DNA of 64,000 nucleotides from Nocardia sp. SYP-A9097 (GTDB taxonomy: Bacteria > Actinomycetota > Actinomycetes > Mycobacteriales > Mycobacteriaceae): assembly GCF_009649815.1 (NCBI RefSeq), contig NZ_WJIC01000010.1, positions 1-64,000 on the forward strand, in the 5' to 3' direction. A model generated the notes under the pieces. It saw only the letters and a program-made list of their open reading frames with translations, was not told the DNA's origin and made no database searches. Shown here piece by piece: positions 16,532 through 25,046 of the stretch. Numbering within the stretch: position 1 is the first letter of the stretch; every line of letters begins with the position of its first letter. The position numbers were made by a program, and so were the translations under genes.

Positions 16532-17722
16532 CTATCCGCGCGGGCGGCGAGCCCCGAACCCGGAGCGACTGACGTATTTGCCCGCTTCGCCATCGCGAAT
16601 GCTGAGGATATCGTCGACGATGACGCACCCGTAGCCGACCACGATCAGGACGGCGAGCTGACCCCACGCCACCCAGAGCACGCCGATCGGTGCCGTCGCC
16701 AGCACCGCGAGCCCGGCGACGAGCCGGAACCAGGGCCGCGGCAGACCCAGCACCCAGCGGAAAATGCACTGGCCGAGGAAGTACAGCGCGACACCACCGG
16801 AAAGAGCCAGTGCCGCAGCGGTACTCGCGGGTTCATTGCCGTGCGCGATGGTCATGCTGATGCCCGCGGCGGCGAGAATGATGCCGACCAGTAGCGCGTA
16901 GAAGGCGTAGTCGTACGCGTAAACCGCGGCGCGGGTTCGTTCGACGGTGGGCAGCGACTCCAGCACGTGCTCGCCGCGTTCGTCATCGATGCCGAAGAAC
17001 GCCCACCACAGCACATAGACCAGGGTGAGGCCGAGCGCGACGGTGGCGACGAGCGGGACCGTGATGTCCTGCCCCGTGAGCCCGGTGCCCAGCGCCACCA
17101 CGGATTCGCCGAGCGCGACAATGATCACCAGGCCGTGCCGTTCGACGAAGTGGCTGACCCGCACCACGAATCCGCCGCCGTGGACCAGGTACGGCGAGAT
17201 GATCTGCACTCCGAAGGCCAAGGCCCACAGCAGATATCGCGGCCAGCCGTGAATAATGCCGCCGGCCAGTACCAGGCCCGCCGAGAGTGCGTTGAACGGG
17301 CCGATGCGCAGAATCGCGGCCGAGCCTTCGGCCCCGGAGGTGGCGAACATGGCGGCGTGCACCGCGACGATCAGAATATATGCGAGGCCGAAGGCCAGGC
17401 CCGAGCCGGTGAAGGCCCCCGGTATCGCCAGCGCGAGCACGAAGAAGCCGAACATGCCGACCAGCAGCCAGGTGCGGCGGTTGGAGCTGTTCGGTGCGAC
17501 CTCATTGGTGAGCCAGACATATCCGGCATACATCCACCAGATGACGCCGAACATGAGCGCCACCTGTGCGAGTGCCTGCCATCCGGGGTGATGGGTGAAG
17601 ACATGTGTCAACTGCGTGATGGTGAAGACGAAGACGAGGTCGAAGAAGAGTTCCAGAGTGGAGGCGCGCACCTGGCCGCCCTCGGCCGCATACTCGGCCG
17701 CGCTGGGGTAATCGCTGGTCAC
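16532..17722 (-). CDS. Low temperature requirement protein A (LtrA) family membrane protein
   Basis: 396 residues with about ten to twelve membrane segments. The family hallmark LELFFDLVFVFTITQLTH is near the N-terminus, and WWMYAGYVWLTNEVAPNSSNRR and SHFVERHGLVIIVALGESVVALG (conserved His and Glu-Ser) are also present. LtrA was named from a Listeria mutant; its biochemical role is unknown. It starts with GTG 17722. There is no obvious operon partner: the epimerase gene downstream begins after 134 bases, and a palindromic repeat lies in the divergent gap upstream. Confidence 0.88.
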   Translation of the reverse strand: MTSDYPSAAEYAAEGGQVRASTLELFFDLVFVFTITQLTHVFTHHPGWQALAQVALMFGVIWWMYAGYVWLTNEVAPNSSNRRTWLLVGMFGFFVLALAIPGAFTGSGLAFGLAYILIVAVHAAMFATSGAEGSAAILRIGPFNALSAGLVLAGGIIHGWPRYLLWALAFGVQIISPYLVHGGGFVVRVSHFVERHGLVIIVALGESVVALGTGLTGQDITVPLVATVALGLTLVYVLWWAFFGIDDERGEHVLESLPTVERTRAAVYAYDYAFYALLVGIILAAAGISMTIAHGNEPASTAAALALSGGVALYFLGQCIFRWVLGLPRPWFRLVAGLAVLATAPIGVLWVAWGQLAVLIVVGYGCVIVDDILSIRDGEAGKYVSRSGFGARRPRG

Positions 17723-17802
17723 GCCGGAGAGCGTAAAGGGTCACCGGCCCATTCACCATTCCGACCAGCCGGTATCCCGGATTCCGCTGACGCCCGGCGA
17801 GT

Positions 17803-17849
17803 GTGCAGTCACGGCGGCGAAATGTCGGGATTACCCGCCCGGAGTACAC
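17803..17849 (+). repeat. Dispersed palindromic repeat, copy 1
   Basis: GTGCAGTCACGGCGG and CCGCCCGGAGTACAC form imperfect 15-base arms around a 17-base loop containing ATGTCGGG. The same design recurs at 50997-51042 and 53676-53722, in opposite orientation. Copies 1 and 2 share the loop core GGCGG.GA.ATGTCGGG.TT, and copies 1 and 3 share flanking ACACTCGCG. Confidence 0.6.
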
Positions 17850-17858
17850 ACTCGCGAG

Positions 17859-17919
17859 TCGGGGATGGGTGGGGGTGGAGTCGGGTGGGAGATGGGGGTG
17901 GTACCTGATGTGGGAGGTG
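17859..17919 (+). other. G-run tract upstream of the multicopper oxidase
   Basis: The plus strand holds at least five closely spaced runs of three or more G (GGGGATGGGTGGGGGTGG and onwards to GGGAGGTGGG), enough for a G-quadruplex. It follows palindromic repeat copy 1 and ends about 25 bases before the oxidase start. A similar G-run flanks repeat copy 2 (50972-50991, on the minus strand). Confidence 0.4.
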
Positions 17920-17943
17920 GGCCGGGATCTCTAACTTCGGTGT

Positions 17944-19467
17944 ATGGCGGTTGGCAGGTCGCGAATGCGGCGAATTCTCTTGATTCTCAGCGGGATTGTG
18001 CTCGCGGTGACGCTGGTGGTGGGCGGCGGTGCGGGGTGGATCTACTCGCGCGCCGACGTGTCGACGGTGGGGAGAGTCGAATTCACGCGGGAGATGAGCG
18101 TTCCACCATTGGCCTCGTCGGTGGTCGAGGCGGATGGCACGCGCGTGTTCCAGCTCGATATGCGTTCGGGGACACGGGAATTCCGGGCCGGTCAGGCCAC
18201 CGAGACCTGGGGATTCAATGGGGATTACCTCGGGCCCACGCTGCGGGCGCGGCGCGGGGAACAGGTGCGCGTGCAAGTGCGCAATGGGCTGAAGGAAGCC
18301 TCGACGGCGCATTGGCATGGGATGCATCTGCCCGCCGCGATGGATGGTGGGCCACATCAGATGGTTCAACCCGGGGCTACGTGGACGCCCGAATGGAGGG
18401 TCGATCAGGCGGCGGCGACGCTCTGGTATCACCCACATCCGCACGGTGCCACCGAATCTCATGTACGGCGTGGACTCGCCGGGATGTTCATCATCAATGA
18501 CGATGCGAGCGATGCGCAGGCGCTACCGCATAACTATGGCGTCGATGATGTGCCGGTCATGGTGCAGGACGTGAAGTTCAAGGGCGGGCAATTCGATACC
18601 GGGCGTGGAACATTCACCGATATCGGCGTGCTCGGGGATCGGACCATGGTGAACGGTGTGCTCGCGCCGTACAAGACGGTCGGCGATGAATTGGTGCGGT
18701 TGCGGCTGCTGAACGCTTCCACCGCAAGGATTTACAACTTCGGGTTCTCCGATGATCGGCGATTCACGCTCATCGGGACCGATGGTGGCCTGCTGGCGCA
18801 GCCGGAAAGTCTTGGCAACGTTCAGCTTTCGCCCGGCGAGCGCGCGGAGATCGTGGTGCGGTTCCAGCCGGGTGAGCGGGTGACGCTGCGCAGTGATCAC
18901 GTCGATCTGGGGCTGGACTTCCTCGGGCAGCGGTTCGGTGGCGGCGATGACCGCTTCGATCTGCTGGAATTTCGTGCGGCACAGACACTTCGGCCCTCCC
19001 CCGCACTGCCGGCGACGCTGGTTGCCGACCAACTGCCCAATGTGGCGGATTCGGTGCGGGAGCGGGACTTCTCGCTGACTTTCGGCAAGATCAACGACCG
19101 CGCGATGGCGATGGATCGCATCGATGCCACCGTCACGCGGGGTAGCACCGAGACCTGGGTGGTGCGCAATGCCGACGGGACGCCGCACAACTTCCACGTG
19201 CACGATGTGCGGTTCGCGGTGGTCGAGGTGGATGGGCACGCACCGCCGCCCGCGCTGCGCGGGCCGAAGGACACCGTCTTCGTACCGCCGGGCGGGGTGG
19301 TGAAGCTGGCGCTGCGGTTCGACGGGCCCGCCGATCCGAATGCGCCGTACATGTTCCACTGCCATCTGCTGTGGCATGAGGACATGGGCATGATGGGCCA
19401 ATTCGTGGTGGTCGAGCCCGGTCAGCAGGCGGGGCAGCCGCCCGCGCATGAGCACGCCGGGCACTGA
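17944..19467 (+). CDS. Multicopper oxidase (laccase-like)
   Basis: 507 residues, membrane-anchored or exported by an N-terminal hydrophobic segment (about residues 10-32). All four copper-binding clusters are visible: HWHGMH (123-128), WYHPHPHG, HNFHVHD and HCHLLWHEDMGMM (the T1 Cys-His and axial Met region). Such enzymes oxidise phenols, Cu(I) or Mn(II) outside the membrane while reducing O2 to water. The C-terminal HEHAGH tail could bind metal. TAACTT ends six bases before ATG 17944, suggesting a leaderless transcript. It is followed by an intrinsic terminator, so it is monocistronic. Confidence 0.93.
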   Translation: MAVGRSRMRRILLILSGIVLAVTLVVGGGAGWIYSRADVSTVGRVEFTREMSVPPLASSVVEADGTRVFQLDMRSGTREFRAGQATETWGFNGDYLGPTLRARRGEQVRVQVRNGLKEASTAHWHGMHLPAAMDGGPHQMVQPGATWTPEWRVDQAAATLWYHPHPHGATESHVRRGLAGMFIINDDASDAQALPHNYGVDDVPVMVQDVKFKGGQFDTGRGTFTDIGVLGDRTMVNGVLAPYKTVGDELVRLRLLNASTARIYNFGFSDDRRFTLIGTDGGLLAQPESLGNVQLSPGERAEIVVRFQPGERVTLRSDHVDLGLDFLGQRFGGGDDRFDLLEFRAAQTLRPSPALPATLVADQLPNVADSVRERDFSLTFGKINDRAMAMDRIDATVTRGSTETWVVRNADGTPHNFHVHDVRFAVVEVDGHAPPPALRGPKDTVFVPPGGVVKLALRFDGPADPNAPYMFHCHLLWHEDMGMMGQFVVVEPGQQAGQPPAHEHAGH

Positions 19468-19488
19468 CGCCATACCCGCACAGCCTGT

Positions 19489-19523
19489 AGCGTGTCGCCG
19501 CTAGCTGCGGTGACACGCTTTTT
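19489..19523 (+). terminator. Intrinsic terminator after the multicopper oxidase
   Basis: AGCGTGTCGCCGC, loop TAGCT and GCGGTGACACGCT form a 13-bp stem with one mismatch, followed directly by TTTTT. Confidence 0.8.
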
Positions 19524-19572
19524 CAATTCGACACGCGCCGAGGTCTTGCGCGGATACCTCGGCCGGGCGCAC

Positions 19573-19608
19573 AATTCATCACGTAGTGAATTCAACACTC
19601 GATGAATT
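19573..19608 (+). promoter_or_regulatory. Tandem operators, probably for the TetR regulator of the ABC operon
   Basis: Two identical-format palindromes AATTCA-N8-TGAATT overlap by four bases (19573-19592 and 19589-19608), centres 16 bases apart, directly before the ABC ATPase start. Short spacing and dyad symmetry fit a TetR-type dimer pair. The TetR gene is the third gene of the same operon. Confidence 0.65.
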
Positions 19609-19621
19609 GAGGGTGACCCCA

Positions 19622-20353
19622 GTGACGGCACCGAGCCCAGCGCCCGCCATAGCGATCGAGCACCTGCGGGTGGATCGCGGCGGACGTCGAGTCCTGCAGG
19701 ATATTTCGCTGACCGTGCCGAAAGGCAGCATTACCGGACTGCTCGGGCCGTCCGGCTGCGGGAAGACCACGCTCATGCGTGCCATGGTGGGTACGCAGAT
19801 CATTGCCGCGGGCAGCGTGCGGGTGCTCGGCGATGAGGCCGGGTCGCCCGCACTACGCCGCCGGGTCGGGTACGTCACCCAGGCGCCGAGCATCTACGAC
19901 GATCTGACCGTCACCGACAATGTCTCGTACTTCGGTGCGCTGTACGGATGTTCGGCCGGGGATGTCGAATCCGCCATTGCCGCGGTCGGTTTGGGCGAGC
20001 ATGCCGGGAATCGCGGCAATCAACTCTCCGGCGGGCAGCGCACGCGGGTGTCGCTGGCCTGCGCGCTGGTCGCCGATCCGGAACTGCTGGTGCTGGACGA
20101 GCCGACCGTCGGCCTCGATCCGGTACTGCGCGCGGATCTTTGGGAACAGTTCCAAGCACTCGCGAAGCAGGGCCGCACCCTGATCGTCTCCAGCCATGTC
20201 ATGGATGAGGCCGAGCACTGCGATCAATTGCTGCTCATGCGCGACGGGCATCTGCTCGCTCAGCTCAGTCCCGCCGAATTACGCGCCGACACCGGCGAAT
20301 CCAGTCTCGAGAATGCCTTCCTGGCGCTCATCCGAATGGGAGAACAGCTGTGA
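19622..20353 (+). CDS. ABC transporter ATP-binding protein
   Basis: About 243 residues. Walker A GPSGCGKTT, Q-loop YVTQAPS, signature LSGGQRTRVSLA, Walker B LLVLDEPTVGLDP and switch His in VSSHVMDEAEHCD are all intact. The type is that of drug or lipid exporters (ABC-2/DrrA-like). GTG 19622 lies nine bases after GAGG; earlier in-frame GTGs at 19613 and 19586 fall close to or inside the operators and are less likely. The permease start overlaps its stop (GTGA). M. tuberculosis has the same trio (Rv1687c-Rv1685c) beside Trm112. Confidence 0.9.
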   Translation: MTAPSPAPAIAIEHLRVDRGGRRVLQDISLTVPKGSITGLLGPSGCGKTTLMRAMVGTQIIAAGSVRVLGDEAGSPALRRRVGYVTQAPSIYDDLTVTDNVSYFGALYGCSAGDVESAIAAVGLGEHAGNRGNQLSGGQRTRVSLACALVADPELLVLDEPTVGLDPVLRADLWEQFQALAKQGRTLIVSSHVMDEAEHCDQLLLMRDGHLLAQLSPAELRADTGESSLENAFLALIRMGEQL

Positions 20354-21138
20354 CCGCCACCCTTTCGCGCCCGGCCGGGCCGAAGCCGCTGCGCTGCTAT
20401 GCCGCCACCACCGTGCGCATTCTGCGCCAACTGCGCGCGGACCGCCGCACCGTGGCCATGATTCTGCTGGTGCCGGCGCTGCTCATGACGCTGCTGTACT
20501 TCGTGTACAAGAACTATCCGGTGATGCCCGGACAGCCCCGGCTGTTCGACCGGGTCGGGATCACCATGCTCGGGGTGCTGCCGTTCGTGGTCATGTTCCT
20601 CATTACCGCGATCGCCATGCAGCGCGAACGAGTTTCGGGGACGCTCGAGCGGCTCATGACCACACCGCTGTCGAAGCTGGACCTGCTCGGCGGGTATGGC
20701 ACGGCGTTCTCCATCGCCGCGGCGGGTCAGGCCGTCATCGCGTGTGTCGTGGCGTTCTGGCTGCTCGGCCTGAACGCGGCGGGCAGTCCGCTGCTCGTGG
20801 TGCTGATCGCCGTGGTCGATGCGGTACTCGGGGTGGCCCTGGGGCTGCTGGCGAGCGCCTTCGCGCGCACCGAATTCCAGGCCGTACAGTTCATGCCCGT
20901 GATCGTCCTACCCCAGTTCTTCCTCTGCGGACTGCTGGTTCCGCGTGGCCAGCTGCCCGGCTGGCTGGAGGCCATCAGCAATGTGCTGCCGCTCAGCTAT
21001 GCGGTGGAGGCGCTGCAGCAGGTGTCCACGCATACCGGGGTCACCGGCATCATGTGGCGGGATCTGGCGGTGGTGGCCGGATTTGCCTGTGTCGCATTGG
21101 GTTTGGGTGCGGCGACGCTACGGCGGCGTACCGCGTGA
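20350..21138 (+). CDS. ABC-2 type transporter permease
   Basis: 262 residues with six membrane segments, one near residues 37-55 followed by a short loop and five in the second half. The conserved MQRERVSGTLERLMTTPLSKLDLLGGY segment and the FFLCGLLVPRGQLPGWL loop mark ABC-2 (DrrB/YhhJ-type) permeases. It would form the membrane channel with the ATPase encoded upstream, exporting an unknown hydrophobic compound. GTG 20350 overlaps the ATPase stop, and its own stop overlaps the TetR start: three genes coupled by GTGA junctions. Confidence 0.9.
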   Translation: MTATLSRPAGPKPLRCYAATTVRILRQLRADRRTVAMILLVPALLMTLLYFVYKNYPVMPGQPRLFDRVGITMLGVLPFVVMFLITAIAMQRERVSGTLERLMTTPLSKLDLLGGYGTAFSIAAAGQAVIACVVAFWLLGLNAAGSPLLVVLIAVVDAVLGVALGLLASAFARTEFQAVQFMPVIVLPQFFLCGLLVPRGQLPGWLEAISNVLPLSYAVEALQQVSTHTGVTGIMWRDLAVVAGFACVALGLGAATLRRRTA

Positions 21139-21737
21139 GTGTCGGCGGAAATGCCCGGAGTGGTCGGCGTCCCGGCCGCTCCGGCACCCGGGAGGCGATT
21201 CTCGACGCCGCTCGGGTGCGCTTCGCCGAAGTGGGTTTCGACCGGGCCTCGATCCGCTCGATCGCCACGGCCGCGAGTGTGGATCCCGCACTGGTGCACC
21301 ACTATTTCGGCACCAAACAGGAATTGTTCACCGCCGCACTGGAACTCCCCATCGACCCGAATGTGGTGCTGGCGCAGGTCGCCGCCGCACCCCTGGATGA
21401 GTTGGGCGAGACCCTGATTCGCGCGGTCGTGACGGTATGGGACTCCCCCGTCGGCGTACCCGCGGTCGCGGCTTTCCGCACCCTGCTCGCCAGTGCCGAC
21501 CCCGCCCTGGCCCGCAGCTTCCTGCTCGAAATCGTCTTGAAAGACGTTCGCGCCCGGGTGGATTCACCCCCGGGCACCGGCCTCAAACGCTCGGTCCTGG
21601 CCGCCTCGCAACTGGCCGGACTCCTGGTCACCCGCAAACTCCTGCACCTCGACCCGATCGCCTCCATGCCCGTGGAAGAGCTCGCGAAGGCGGTCGGCCC
21701 CACCCTGCAGCGCTACTTCACCGGCGATCTCGGTTAG
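21135..21737 (+). CDS. TetR-family transcriptional regulator
   Basis: 200 residues. The N-terminal helix-turn-helix (TREAILDAARVRFAEVGFDRASIRSIATAASVDPALVHHYFGTKQELF) is canonical. The C-terminal domain is typical of TetR regulators of drug exporters (TetR_C_11/17-like). Translation starts at GTG 21135 overlapping the permease stop. It most likely represses its own operon through the tandem AATTCA-N8-TGAATT sites upstream of the ATPase gene and is released by the exported ligand, which is inference. Confidence 0.92.
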   Translation: MSVGGNARSGRRPGRSGTREAILDAARVRFAEVGFDRASIRSIATAASVDPALVHHYFGTKQELFTAALELPIDPNVVLAQVAAAPLDELGETLIRAVVTVWDSPVGVPAVAAFRTLLASADPALARSFLLEIVLKDVRARVDSPPGTGLKRSVLAASQLAGLLVTRKLLHLDPIASMPVEELAKAVGPTLQRYFTGDLG

Positions 21738-21801
21738 CGGGGATACGGCAGGACGGGCTGCGGCGGTTATCCCCCGGCAAGGGTGCGAAGCCGCCGTACT
21801 T

Positions 21802-22023
21802 TCAGGCCTGGGCGAGGAAGGCGGTGTGCTCTTCGTCGGTGACCGGGCGGGATTCGTCGGCCAGCAGGACCGGAATGCCGTTGTCGATCGGGTAGGCGAT
21901 GCGCAGGCGGGGGTTGTAGAGGACCGGGTCGCCGTTCTCCGTGCGGACCAGTTGCAGCGGACCCTTGTCCTGCGGGCAGGCGAGCAGGGTCAGCAGGGTG
22001 GGGTCCAGGATTTCCTCCGACAT
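21802..22023 (-). CDS. Trm112-family zinc-binding small protein
   Basis: 73 residues, with LLTLLACPQDKGPL and a C-terminal YPIDNGIPVLLADESRPVTDEEH, the Trm112/YcaR fold. Eukaryotic members activate methyltransferases; bacterial ones are usually uncharacterised and many have lost zinc cysteines. Here only one cysteine is seen, so zinc binding is doubtful. ATG 22023 is preferred over an in-frame TTG at 22032. In M. tuberculosis its counterpart (Rv1684) also sits beside the ABC/TetR trio. It starts ten bases after the GtrA gene. Confidence 0.85.
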   Translation of the reverse strand: MSEEILDPTLLTLLACPQDKGPLQLVRTENGDPVLYNPRLRIAYPIDNGIPVLLADESRPVTDEEHTAFLAQA

Positions 22024-22033
22024 GTTCGACAAC

Positions 22034-22567
22034 CTACCGGTCCGTCCCGGCGGGGTGGGAATCGGTTCGGCGGAAGGAGATGTGGCGGTGGCCGAAGAAG
22101 CTGGCTACCGCGACCAAGCCCATCACGATTACGGCGGCGGGCTTGTCGGGGGCGTGCAGGACCGACACCGCGAATTGCAGGAGGGCCATATTGAGGACCA
22201 TGCCCACCGAGTTCACGCCGACGAAGGCCACGAAGTCGCGCAATAGGTGGCCGCAGACTCGGAAGACCAGGGTGCGGTGCAGGGCGAAGGCGATGAAGAC
22301 GCTCACCGTATAGGCCAGGGCCACCGAGAGTGCGGCGGCCACGTCCTTGGCGACCATGCCGTTCAGAATGGTCAGCCACATGATGGTGAGCGCCATGCCG
22401 AGCACCGTGTTGAAGCCGCCCACCAGTGCGAACGCGATCTCCTGGCGACGCACCAAGCGCAGCAGCGGTCCGGGCGTTTCGGAGTGAGACGCGACCGGGT
22501 CCACCCCGGCCGGCACCGTATCCGCGGGAGCGGTGCCGGGCGTGGTCACGGCGCGTTCCGCGGTCAC
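22034..22567 (-). CDS. GtrA-family membrane protein
   Basis: 177 residues with four membrane helices (from about residue 45) and the GtrA signature FALVGGFNTVLGMALTI, a conserved ALHRTLVF loop and a GHRHISFRR end. GtrA proteins are proposed flippases for undecaprenyl- or decaprenyl-phosphate sugars. GTG 22567 overlaps the stop of the large membrane protein, so the two are translationally coupled. With the divergent GtrB-like transferase this suggests a lipid-linked glycosyl modification system. Confidence 0.88.
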   Translation of the reverse strand: MTAERAVTTPGTAPADTVPAGVDPVASHSETPGPLLRLVRRQEIAFALVGGFNTVLGMALTIMWLTILNGMVAKDVAAALSVALAYTVSVFIAFALHRTLVFRVCGHLLRDFVAFVGVNSVGMVLNMALLQFAVSVLHAPDKPAAVIVMGLVAVASFFGHRHISFRRTDSHPAGTDR

Positions 22568-24864
22568 GAAACCGATTCCACCAGTTCGCGTTCCGGACCG
22601 GGGGTCACGGGGGTGACATCGTCGCCGCCCTCGCCACCGTCATCACCGCGACGACGTGAGCGCAGGTACATCCACTGCAGTACGCCGGCACCGATGAGAC
22701 CGGCCGCGGCGGAACCGATGCCGATCTTCCAGCCCGGCGGACGCCAGGTGAGTTCGAGTTCGGCGTTCGTGGTGCCTGCGGGGATATCCACGGCGACAAA
22801 GGATTTCGCGACCGTCGTGAACGGGATGGTCTTACCGTTCAGCGTCACGCGGTATCCCGGCCAGCCGAGGCGGGCGAAGGTGATACGGCCGCCGGTCTCG
22901 GACGATACCCGCACCACACTGCTCATTCCGGACTCGGAAACAGAGGTGGCGTCCACATTATGGGCATCGCCGATGCGGCCGTTGACCGTCGAGATCAGCC
23001 CGTTGTCGCGCTCGAGCACCCAGATGTACTTCTCATGTCCGGGTACGTCGACGAAGTGCCAGCCGGGCGGCGCGGGTTCGGCGAAGACATCGGGGAACAT
23101 GGCCTTCTGCAACACGATTCGGTCGATCAGCATGAGATCGACCAGGGTGCGCCCGGTGGTCGGCTCGGGGGTGAACATCCGCCGGTACGAATCCGGGCAG
23201 GTGCTGCTGTCCCAGCGCATGCAGAGCATTTCGCCGAAGTAGAAGTGCCCGTTGGGCGTATACCCGTTCACGTAGTCGAGTTCGAGGTCCTTGGCGTAGT
23301 TACCCCACACCAGCGAACCGTACGCACCATCGAGGCTCTTGTCGGCGGGCTGCAGCAATCCGCGATCGCCGAGTTGAAGTGTGGTGCCGCTCTTGAACTT
23401 CGGGAACGCCGCCTTGGCCTCTTCGCGATCGGCGGGCAGATTCCACGACATGGGCGTGGGCTGCACACTGCGCACCTGGAAGTACGCGATCGGGAACATG
23501 GCGATGATGGTCAGTGCGGCTGCCGCCGCGGTACCGCGCGTGCGACCCAGCCACACCACACCCGCGACGAGCCCCGCCACCACGACCGCGGAGAGCACAT
23601 GCCAGAGCACCCGGTGCGGATCGGCGGAGAACGTGCGCACCCACAGCAGCAGAATCAGCACGCCCGAGGCGATTCCGCGATTGCGCCAATCCCGCACGGT
23701 GCCGAACCGGCCGAGCAGCACGCACACCAGCACCAGCAGTCCCAGCGCCAGCATGGGCAGTACGCGCGCGGGCCAGCGCAGCGGTCCGATGGTGCCCGGC
23801 CCGGCGGTCCACATGAGCATCACCATCGCGAAAATGGCGAGCGAGGTGAGCTCCTTCCAATACGCCTTGGCCGCACGCCAGTCGATGAACGCCAGCGCGG
23901 GAATCAGGAACCAGGCGATATAGACCATGGGCAGCGGCTGGATGTAACCCCACCAGGAATTGAACGCGGGCAGCGAACTCGGCAGGCTGGCGTTCAGCGA
24001 TTCCGACCATGGCACCGTGAGGAACTGGTCGTTATTGATCTGCGAGGTGCCGCGCCAGCTCACCTTGGCGGAGAGCATGCTCGGCAGGAAGGTGATCAGG
24101 CCGGCCGCGCCCGCGCAGGCGGCAGCAGCGGTCAGCCGGGTCAGCGGAGCCCAGGCGGCGCGCCCGCGCCACACCAGTTCGCCGACCGCGACCGCGACCA
24201 ACATGATGGCGGCCTCGACGGCCGGGAACACGTACTGCACCGAGATGGCCAGGTACAGATAGACGAAGACCGAGATCGGCCCGCCCTTACCGCGTGCGTA
24301 CCGCACCGAGGACGCCCAGGCGTGGATCATCCACGCGGTGCCGCTCATGGCGGTGAACCAGCTGGCCTCATCGAAGAACAGGAAGAACCCCGTGAACGGG
24401 AACGCCACACCGGCGACCGCCGCCCACTGCGCACGACTGCCGTAGGCCAGACACACCCGGTACACGCCGAGTCCGGCGATGATGGCGAAGATCAGTTTGA
24501 CGATGGTCGCGTACACCGCGAGGTTCGGCACCGAGGGCGCGATCAGATCGATCAGCAGCTGCGGCGGGTTGAACAGTCCCGCTTCCTCATTGGTGTAATT
24601 GCCCGACATCCACTGCTGCGGAATCAGGAACGGGAACTGGCCGTCGCGGAAGGCGCGGCCGAAGAACACCCATAGTCCGGTGTATTGGGATTCGCTGTCG
24701 TCGGTATAGAAGTGGCGGGCATTGGCCAGCAGCACCGCGATATACCCGAGGGTCACGCCTAAGGCGGTGACGGCTCCCCAGCGGTACACCTCGCGCTTGT
24801 CCGAGCGATCCGATGGCTCGGTTCCGGCGGTCTCCGCCACCGTCGAAAATGCACTTTCCACCAC
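22564..24864 (-). CDS. Large membrane protein, YfhO-like/GT-C glycosyltransferase candidate
   Basis: 766 residues. About twelve membrane helices (residues 30 to 470) precede an extracytoplasmic domain of about 240 residues and a final helix near 715-735. The first external loop has RHFYTDDSESQYTGLWVFFGRAFRDG and FNPPQLL. Acidic residues in this loop are the catalytic signature in GT-C enzymes and in YfhO-type proteins. The C-terminal beta-rich domain (GGRITFARLGWPGYRVTLNGKTIPF...) occurs in YfhO-like proteins. It would fill the transferase slot of a GtrA/GtrB system. The assignment is by architecture and context. Confidence 0.72.
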   Translation of the reverse strand: MVESAFSTVAETAGTEPSDRSDKREVYRWGAVTALGVTLGYIAVLLANARHFYTDDSESQYTGLWVFFGRAFRDGQFPFLIPQQWMSGNYTNEEAGLFNPPQLLIDLIAPSVPNLAVYATIVKLIFAIIAGLGVYRVCLAYGSRAQWAAVAGVAFPFTGFFLFFDEASWFTAMSGTAWMIHAWASSVRYARGKGGPISVFVYLYLAISVQYVFPAVEAAIMLVAVAVGELVWRGRAAWAPLTRLTAAAACAGAAGLITFLPSMLSAKVSWRGTSQINNDQFLTVPWSESLNASLPSSLPAFNSWWGYIQPLPMVYIAWFLIPALAFIDWRAAKAYWKELTSLAIFAMVMLMWTAGPGTIGPLRWPARVLPMLALGLLVLVCVLLGRFGTVRDWRNRGIASGVLILLLWVRTFSADPHRVLWHVLSAVVVAGLVAGVVWLGRTRGTAAAAALTIIAMFPIAYFQVRSVQPTPMSWNLPADREEAKAAFPKFKSGTTLQLGDRGLLQPADKSLDGAYGSLVWGNYAKDLELDYVNGYTPNGHFYFGEMLCMRWDSSTCPDSYRRMFTPEPTTGRTLVDLMLIDRIVLQKAMFPDVFAEPAPPGWHFVDVPGHEKYIWVLERDNGLISTVNGRIGDAHNVDATSVSESGMSSVVRVSSETGGRITFARLGWPGYRVTLNGKTIPFTTVAKSFVAVDIPAGTTNAELELTWRPPGWKIGIGSAAAGLIGAGVLQWMYLRSRRRGDDGGEGGDDVTPVTPGPERELVESVS

Positions 24865-24924
24865 GAGTTCCAGACCCTACAGGGCGTCGCGTTCGCTGGC
24901 ATCAAGCTGTGCGGCAATGATGAT

Positions 24925-24945
24925 GGGGTGATGATCTCTCACCCC
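24925..24945. promoter_or_regulatory. Inverted repeat in the divergent glycosylation promoter region
   Basis: GGGGTGA and TCACCCC flank a 7-base spacer in the 182-base gap between the two divergent arms. This could be an operator for both arms or a hairpin. Confidence 0.35.
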
Positions 24946-25046
24946 GGAAGCCGCCACCTGCACCGTGTTAGAGTTCACCGCGGTTCGGGCTCTCTCATTT
25001 GGCGTGGAGTTCCGGCACGCACCGTCATCGAAAGTCGATCCAGCTG

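Noticed and set aside
19586..19621. Upstream GTG starts of the ABC ATPase
   Set aside because: They lie within or directly next to the tandem operators, and the GAGG ribosome-binding site best serves GTG 19622.
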